Source of the DNA: Calliphora vicina
Taxonomy: Eukaryota > Arthropoda > Insecta > Diptera > Calliphoridae
Direction: 5' to 3'
DNA: 64,000 bases
Assembly: GCF_958450345.1 (NCBI RefSeq)
Contig: NC_088780.1
Location: 35,859,667-35,923,666 of the forward strand
A program made the translations under genes and the position numbers. Numbering within the stretch: position 1 is the stretch's first letter; each line of letters starts with the position of its first letter. Of this stretch, positions 58,118-64,000 are shown piece after piece. The notes beneath the pieces were generated by a model, which made no database searches, was not told the origin of the DNA, and saw nothing but the letters and a program-made list of their open reading frames with translations.

Positions 58118-58460
58118 AATTTAGTGTATCTCACTGATGTAGTTCTATAGATATAGGAGAATTAATAATTCATTTGTATGGGGGGAAGCCGATTCCACCC
58201 ACGTATACCCTTCCGATTTTGGCGGAACGTGTAGTTTGTTTCTAGAGTTACCCGCAGCAAATTTAGTGTGCATAACTATTGTAGTTCTAAAGATATAGCA
58301 CAGTTAATAATTATTTTATATGGTGGGTAATTGAGTTCCCCCTCCTATATCCCTAAAATTTTGTTACAATATGCGGATTGATCTAGGGGCTACTCACGTA
58401 AAATTTTGCGAGCGTCGCTTTTATTGTTGTTGAGATATTAATAAATCCGTAAAAAAGGGG
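58118..58460. repeat. Family-K tandem repeat, about 141-bp unit
   Basis: aaatttagtgt, tgtagttcta-agatata and gttaataatt recur at about 58120 and 58259, with a weaker third unit near 58410. Confidence 0.6.
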
Positions 58461-59459
58461 CATTTGACCCCACTGTGCGGCATGACAAAATCATGGGTAT
58501 AATAATTATATAACCATTTCTCTTAAATGCCCCCATTGCTTAAATCCAATTAGAAAACATGACAAAAAATTTTCTTTGTTTTCTAAATATAGTTTCGAAG
58601 CCTATATTTAAGTAATAAAATTCAAATATGTTCATGAATTAAGGCAATGATATGTATTAAAACTCTTCATCTTGCAGCCTTTTACAATTGCCGTCATGGC
58701 AATGCTTTAAAATTAGATTATGGTTGATTATTTTCTTGGCGTCTTCTACAAAATTCTCAATTCCTTTATATTATACCTACAAACATAGTATTTATTTAGC
58801 ATAAATATTCCTACACACATGGTGTCTCCTCTATCTTTGGGGCATTAGTAGGTGAGGTTGGTAGATAGATGCTTTGTTTACTTATATCTATTTATTTTAT
58901 CTATTAAATAATTCCTTGTGGCACAACACAGATGATGCTAATGTCAATGATTTCATATTTTGATTTCAAAATCTTTGCAGAATTTTAGCAAAAATATTTT
59001 TAATGAACACACACGACAAGTTTTGTTGACAGTGTGATAGGAAAAGTTAAGGAAAATTATATTATAAATACAAAGCAAACGATTTAACTAATTTGTATAC
59101 TTATTTATGTTTGCAATCAAGACAAAATTATACACCAAGAACCAACCAACACCAGATGTTGTTATTTACATCAACACTTGTTAAAAGTTGTACAAAAAAA
59201 GGGTATAAAATAATATTGTGATTTGTAATTCTGTAATTTTGTTGTTTAGTAGAATTTTAACACTTCCCTGTCTCTCCCAAGAATCTGATGCTTTACTTGT
59301 GCAATTCTAGGAAAGTATATATGTATGTAAACATTGAGAGGATGATGACAAAAGTTTGAAAATTATTTTATTTATTGTATTTATATTGGATGCTTTTCTA
59401 TTAAAAGCTCACAAAAGTTTATTTTTCATGGTAAAAAAGTGTTTCTTTCTAAAATTTAT
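58461..59459. other. AT-rich intergenic DNA
   Basis: No gene, TIR or tandem repeat recognised. Confidence 0.45.
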
Positions 59460-59655
59460 TTAATTTAAGAATCTATGATTGAAGGTAAAATTATATCAAT
59501 TAAAACTAGTTAGATTGAAGTTAAATAGGATCTTCCTTTTAACATAAAAGTAGATCATATTAGGCTCTATATTTTAGCACGAAATAAGATGGTTTGAGTA
59601 TGTACGATTAAAGCTAAAATCACTTATGTATCTATGATATGATCATACAGGTATG

Positions 59656-61085
59656 TAGTAGGGTATTCATTCGACTAATGATCGTTCGATTAATCGAATA
59701 ATTTCTTACGAATAATTATTCGAACAATTTAAAAATGGTCATTTTCAAATAACGAATAATTCGAACAATTTTATGTAGAATAATCGAATAAAACGAATAA
59801 AGGTTCATATATATTTAAATTTATTAAATTGCTTAAAATTTTTCATAATTCCCAATTTAAATAAGTAATAATTATTACTTATTTAAATTTGAATCATTAT
59901 AATGACTCACAAAAGTTGTATTGTTTCTGAAATTCGACAAATAACTAAAGACAAAGGGACTTTCGAGCACTATAGATGAGTGTAAAGATAGCTTCTTCTA
60001 TAAATATATAAATATTACTGCAAGAAGTTACAATTCTAAAAACAAATCTTTCAAAATTTTTAACTTAGGGCTTGAACCAATGAAAATAAAAGGTACGGAA
60101 TAAAATATTTGTTATTTAGCTGGCGAAATATTAGAAGAATCGCAATTAATAATCAAAATATTAACTTAGTGGAGTTTAATGTAGTGGAGAATGTGATTTT
60201 GAAACGGTCGTCGAAAGTGATATTGAGGATGACATTTATAATGATTACGTTGATATAGACTAAGGCAATGATCTTAAAATATATATAAGTTATGTTATTA
60301 ACCGCGTACGTAAGTGTTGCAAAATATTTAATAAATCGAATGATAAACACAAATATTGCAAACTAACGTTTTGTTGCAAGAAAAGCATGTTCGTCGTATA
60401 CATGATTTTGAACATCTTTGTCTAACATGGTAATACACTTTTTGCGTATTTATAAATGCGTCAATCATGCACTGCCTGGCTTCAAATTAGCCACGTTCAC
60501 TGACAATGATTTCAAAATTTAGACAGATTCCCTTTATTGTGTAATTCCCCAAGACCGCTTTATTAAGCAAAGGTTCGGCAACGTTGATAGAGCTTGATGT
60601 ATAATACAATTTGTTATAAATAATTTAGAAATAGTGAATAATTAATTTACTAAAGAATTAGTTACTCAATTTAAAACCCGAATTAATGATCGACATAAAA
60701 AAGTTCTTAATACGTTTATATTGTATTTGAATTCCAAATAGCTCAAATTTTTTAAAGCATAGCTCCAAAACGGAAACTAAAGGGTTTGCTAGTCAATTGT
60801 TTTGTAGATTGTTCGGGAGTTAATCTGATCAGAATATTTCTGTTGAAAATTTAATGATGGACTTTGTTTTCGAATGTTTGTTAACATTATCAATACATTA
60901 TTTTTGGTTTTTCTTTAACAATAAAATATTAAAAAACCGACATCAAAACTTCATTCCTTACTTTTTTAAAAAAATTATATTATTCAAATAATTCGATTAA
61001 TTTTAAACGTGTGATCGAATTATTCGAACAACTTAAAATCTCTTATTCAAACTATTCGTTTTATTCGAACAGGTGAAAAATCTAA
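59656..61085. mobile_element. Possible hAT relic with attcgaat subterminal repeats
   Basis: Both ends are rich in attcgaataattcga and cgaataaaacgaata (59656-59815 and 60975-61075), partly as inverted copies, around an AT-rich body. The clustering is like hAT subterminal sites. No clean terminal repeat, duplication or transposase could be fixed. Confidence 0.4.
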
Positions 61086-61374
61086 TAATGTAGGATTGAG
61101 GTTGATGTAGGATTGAGGCTGATTTACTATTGAAGCTTAAACGAGATCACATGAGAATCTATGGTTAAAGCTGTAGCAAATCAACATGAGGATTTACGAT
61201 CAAAGAAAACATAATATCACATATCCATCTGGGATTGATGCTGAAATAAGATCATATGAGGATGTACGAACAAAGCTAAGATAAGATCAAATATGAATAT
61301 AAGTTGAAATATGATCAGTGATCATATTTATTAAGAGTACTAGAGGTCAAAATGGACCTCAATTTGACTTTGAT

Positions 61375-61570
61375 TTTTTGAAATAACGCCCCAAAAATAA
61401 AATGAAATAACCCCCCAAAATTTGGGGCCTTATTTCATATGCAATAAAACCCCAATTTTGAAAATGAAATAAGACCTCAATGAAATGAAATAATACCCCA
61501 AACAGAAATGAAATAACACCCCATTATTGGGGTCTTATTTCATATGAAATAGAACCCCAATTTTTAAAAT
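61375..61570. repeat. Cluster of gaaataa-ccccaa words, both strands
   Basis: About nine copies of a 16-17-bp word (gaaataacaccccatt and the like) lie in 195 bp, seven forward and two inverted (ttggggccttatttcat at 61423 and a near copy at 61524). Confidence 0.75.
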
Positions 61571-61571
61571 G

Positions 61572-61599
61572 AAATAAAAAATCGCGCGATTTTTTATTT
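61572..61599. other. Perfect 28-bp palindrome
   Basis: The half AATAAAAAATCGCG is followed by its exact complement CGATTTTTTATT-type half (centre at 61585/61586, core TCGCGCGA). It directly follows the gaaataa/cccc cluster. Confidence 0.85.
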
Positions 61600-62283
61600 T
61601 TTTTACACAATTTTTCGCCTGCAGCGCTTGATAACAAATCATTACAGTAATTTACAAATCAATATTTCAACTAAACTTGTTTCAAGTTAAACCTTATAGA
61701 TCTTATTAAAAAAGTTAAAGCAGACCAAATATACAAATTTCCTATGAAAAAAAATATTTTTAATTTTTATTTATTTAAATATGAGGAAATAAATTGAATT
61801 GCTTTATTTAAATATGAGGAAATAAATTGAATTGCTTCCTCGGAAACTATTTTCAAACACCATTAGAAATTTAGAGATAAAAAAACAATATTTTTTTACT
61901 TACTAACATACAACTCAAATATTGTTAAGCTCATTGCAGAGGTATGGCCCTTAATATTTCTCCAAGATCTTCGCATTCATCCATAATTATATTAAGAGCC
62001 TTTAACAAATAACAAGCAAGTAAGCAGTTACCAGCTGTTATCATACTTACTCTTGTCGGGCGAGTTTCATTCCTGTACTCTTATTTACTTTTACTATTGT
62101 ATACCGACTTTTTGACATTCTGAACCAAAAAAGTAATTTTGAACCCAGTTTCAATTTCAAAATTTATTTTTATTCTTTACAACTTTATTTGCACTGTGAA
62201 ATTATCATGATCTTAACTCTGCGAAATTATCACTTCAACTTTTTTTTTGTGAATGGTAAATACAAGTTGTTAATATATCGGAA
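61600..62283. other. AT-rich DNA
   Basis: A direct duplication of about 40 bp (tttatttaaatatgaggaaa at 61767 and 61803) is present. Nothing else recognised. Confidence 0.45.
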
Positions 62284-62700
62284 CCTATTATATTCTCAAC
62301 AAATCCCTGTGTAATGATCAAAAAATTCAGAACTTTGTGTAACAGAATTTTTAAAAATTTGAAAATGGAATTTTTAAACTGCCGTTAAAATTAAATTTGT
62401 TTGGTCACACCTGTGAATAGGTTAACGGTATCCTACGAAGACAAAAACTCATATACAAGTAACTATGGATATATTTATATTAATTTTGTTCCTACATTTC
62501 TTGTTCTAGTGGCCTGAGACACGTTAATGGTCTGGGGAATTTTTAATAACTTTAAAATTGTTTAACCAATTTATGTATTTTATATCTAATTACAATGACA
62601 ATTACGTACACATTTCGATTCTTTTATATAAAATTGCAAAAGTAATTATTTAATGGCAACATTTCTACAATAACTGAACAAATAGCATTTTTCCCCTTGT
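62284..62700 (-). repeat. Family-D repeat, copy 2
   Basis: Matches 13412-13670, where the same sequence borders a Helitron helicase relic, with an insertion of about 110 bp before tctagtggcctg. No helicase sequence remains here. Confidence 0.6.
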
Positions 62701-63136
62701 AAATGTTCTCACGAACTTTAACTTTTTTTATCTTAACCTCACACAAAACTGCCTTTCGTTTTTGAAAAATCGAAGACAAAAAAATTAGGTCCACCTTAAT
62801 GATCACATACGAATTAAGGAGTGAAGCTAAACTGAAATAAGGATTTATGGTTGAAGCAAAAATTTACAATAATCACTTAGCGATCTTGGATTTAAACCGA
62901 AATGGGATCACATAAGAATCTATGGTTAAACTTAAAATAAGATCTCATAATAATAATATATGAATTTGGGATTAAAGTTGAAATAGTTTTTAGCTAAAAT
63001 ACGATCATTAGGATTTACGATCAAAGTTAAAGTAATATTGTAGATAGGGATCTCAGAATGAAGTAAACATGATCACGTGAAAATGTATGATCAAAGAAAA
63101 AACTGGTTCACATAAATGAGATAACATTTAAAAATG

Positions 63137-63455
63137 ATTTCGGGCACATGGCCACCGCGGCTGTTCTTGATGAAGCGCATTCGGGATGTCCAATTTTGGA
63201 ACACTTTTTCGAGCATTGCTGGCTATATGTCACGAGTAACATGAACAGCGTTGGTCTTCAAGGCGTCAATTGTTGCTGGTTTATTAGCTTAAACCAGTGC
63301 TTTTACGTGACCCGATCTCCATGTACCGATGATGCCACCAGCTTGTAAACCACACCAAACGGTGCATTTTTCTGGATGTACTAGAATCTGTTGTGAATTG
63401 AACTGCATATGCAGCAATTTTGTTTAATAAGCCAAAAATGAGTATCATTTGGCTT
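63137..63455 (-). pseudogene. IS630/Tc3-like transposase, internally deleted
   Basis: From about 63450 down the minus strand reads THFWL, NKQNC-like, then (frame change) a degenerate PEK-VWCGLQAGGIIGTW stretch, then NKPATIDALKTNAVHVTRDI, PAMLEKVFQNWTSRMRF and SRGGHVPEIIF. These are conserved blocks of a large insect Tc1/mariner-superfamily clade. The segment with the second catalytic Asp is deleted between GIIG and the C-terminal helix, so it is dead. Confidence 0.8.
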
Positions 63456-63489
63456 TGATGTCGAATTGGCTGGTTGTCGGGCTTCACTG

Positions 63490-63715
63490 ATTACATTAAG
63501 GGCCCATTTCTTAACGTTCAAGCTGCATTTCAGACATACAAAATCATTTTTCAAGGTCTCTGATCCTCAATTCGTATGGTAACCAATTTTTCTGCTTTTG
63601 GAGGAATCCTGCTGCTTGAAAATATTTTGAAATGGTTGATTGCGTAGCTCCCAATGATTTTGCAAGCTCTTGATGAGTTTGACAACAATCTTCACGGAGT
63701 AATCCTCCAACTTGT
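63490..63715 (-). pseudogene. Mariner transposase N-terminal relic
   Basis: The minus strand reads LLREDCCQTHQELAKSLGAT, QSTISKYFQAAGFLQKQKNW and LPYELRIRDLEK before a stop, the paired helix-turn-helix DNA-binding part of mariner. It differs from the copy at 50393. The catalytic part is missing; an IS630/Tc3-type piece follows instead. Confidence 0.85.
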
Positions 63716-64000
63716 TTGGCTAAGAATCATTTGGATCATTTGAATCATAAGAATCATTTGGATCCTGGGGAACAGGGTGATATTAGAAATCCAGAGCGAA
63801 TGAGTGTTGTAGAAATAGTTCCACCAAGATTTGGAGTACTTGGATACAGCCTAACTCTATTGCTAAATTATAACTGAATAATTGGCGAATATGAAATGTG
63901 TTGGTAGGAATTGTTAGTCATCAAAACATTTCAGTAGTTTACTACTTTTTCACCCACCCAACTTACTACGAAACATAAAAAGTTGTTCTTTTGGCCATCC
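63716..64000. other. Window end, short gaatcatttggatc repeats
   Basis: aagaatcatttggatc repeats three times at 63721-63765. No further feature recognised to the window end. Confidence 0.45.

Larger units (their letters stand above)
59460..63130 (+). repeat. Degenerate minisatellite J, interrupted
   Basis: A loose unit of about 45-60 bp built on gattgaagctgaaataagat, cacatgaggat and ctatggttaaagct appears at 59460-59650, 61090-61320 and 62800-63130. The gaps hold a hAT-like relic and family-D and other sequences, so the array seems to have been split by insertions. Confidence 0.65.

Noticed and set aside
59656..61085. Intact hAT transposase gene
   Set aside because: All frames of the interior are broken into short pieces with no conserved hAT motif that I can point to.

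Overview
This is a gene-poor, AT-rich stretch of a eukaryotic genome, almost certainly an insect and most likely a higher fly. The evidence is a Ty3/gypsy retrotransposon with a lysine-tRNA primer site, remnants of mariner, Tc1, pogo, hAT, Helitron and RTE elements, and several dispersed repeats of a type common in fly DNA (ends pairing TATACCC with GGGTA, internal tracts such as catgtccgtctgtc). No bacterial, plasmid or phage genes are present. The species call is inference.

Layout. 1-12422 is one nearly complete LTR retrotransposon: end of the 5' LTR, primer-binding site, 1.1 kb leader, gag, a -1 frameshift signal, pol (protease, reverse transcriptase, RNase H, integrase), then 5.9 kb with no long sense ORF, then the 3' LTR. 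That 3' region is structured. It holds three copies of a hairpin module whose first copy spans the pol stop codon, a duplicated 155-bp module, and on the minus strand an alternating series of six splice donors and six acceptors that looks like a spliced antisense accessory transcript. 12423-26300 is nested transposon debris: a Helitron helicase remnant, an 8-bp-TSD hAT element, a solo LTR, a Tc1 copy, a long-TIR element and an RTE LINE scrap. In four cases the host of the insertion is itself a repeat, and three of these can be compared with another copy in the window. 26640-28312 is the only place resembling a host gene: a putative noncoding exon and a 54-codon exon with good splice sites, followed by a tandem repeat that includes copies of the exon's own tail.

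32545-38626 and 51897-54105 are two arrays of the same 11-bp satellite, about 553 and 200 copies, in opposite orientations and with no phase slip; a 20-bp fragment of the unit sits at 39355. Between and beyond them lie mariner fragments (all minus strand), a pogo-like element, a CACTA-like TIR element with a decayed ORF of unrecognised family, a second solo LTR inserted in a mariner copy, a large inverted repeat and more dispersed repeats. 59460-63130 is a degenerate minisatellite interrupted by other elements, and the window ends in two adjacent transposase relics.

The intact protein genes are gag and pol of the retrotransposon. Gag would form particles, the frameshift would set the Gag-Pol ratio, and Pol would process, reverse-transcribe and integrate. 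Everything else that codes is broken, partial or uncertain.
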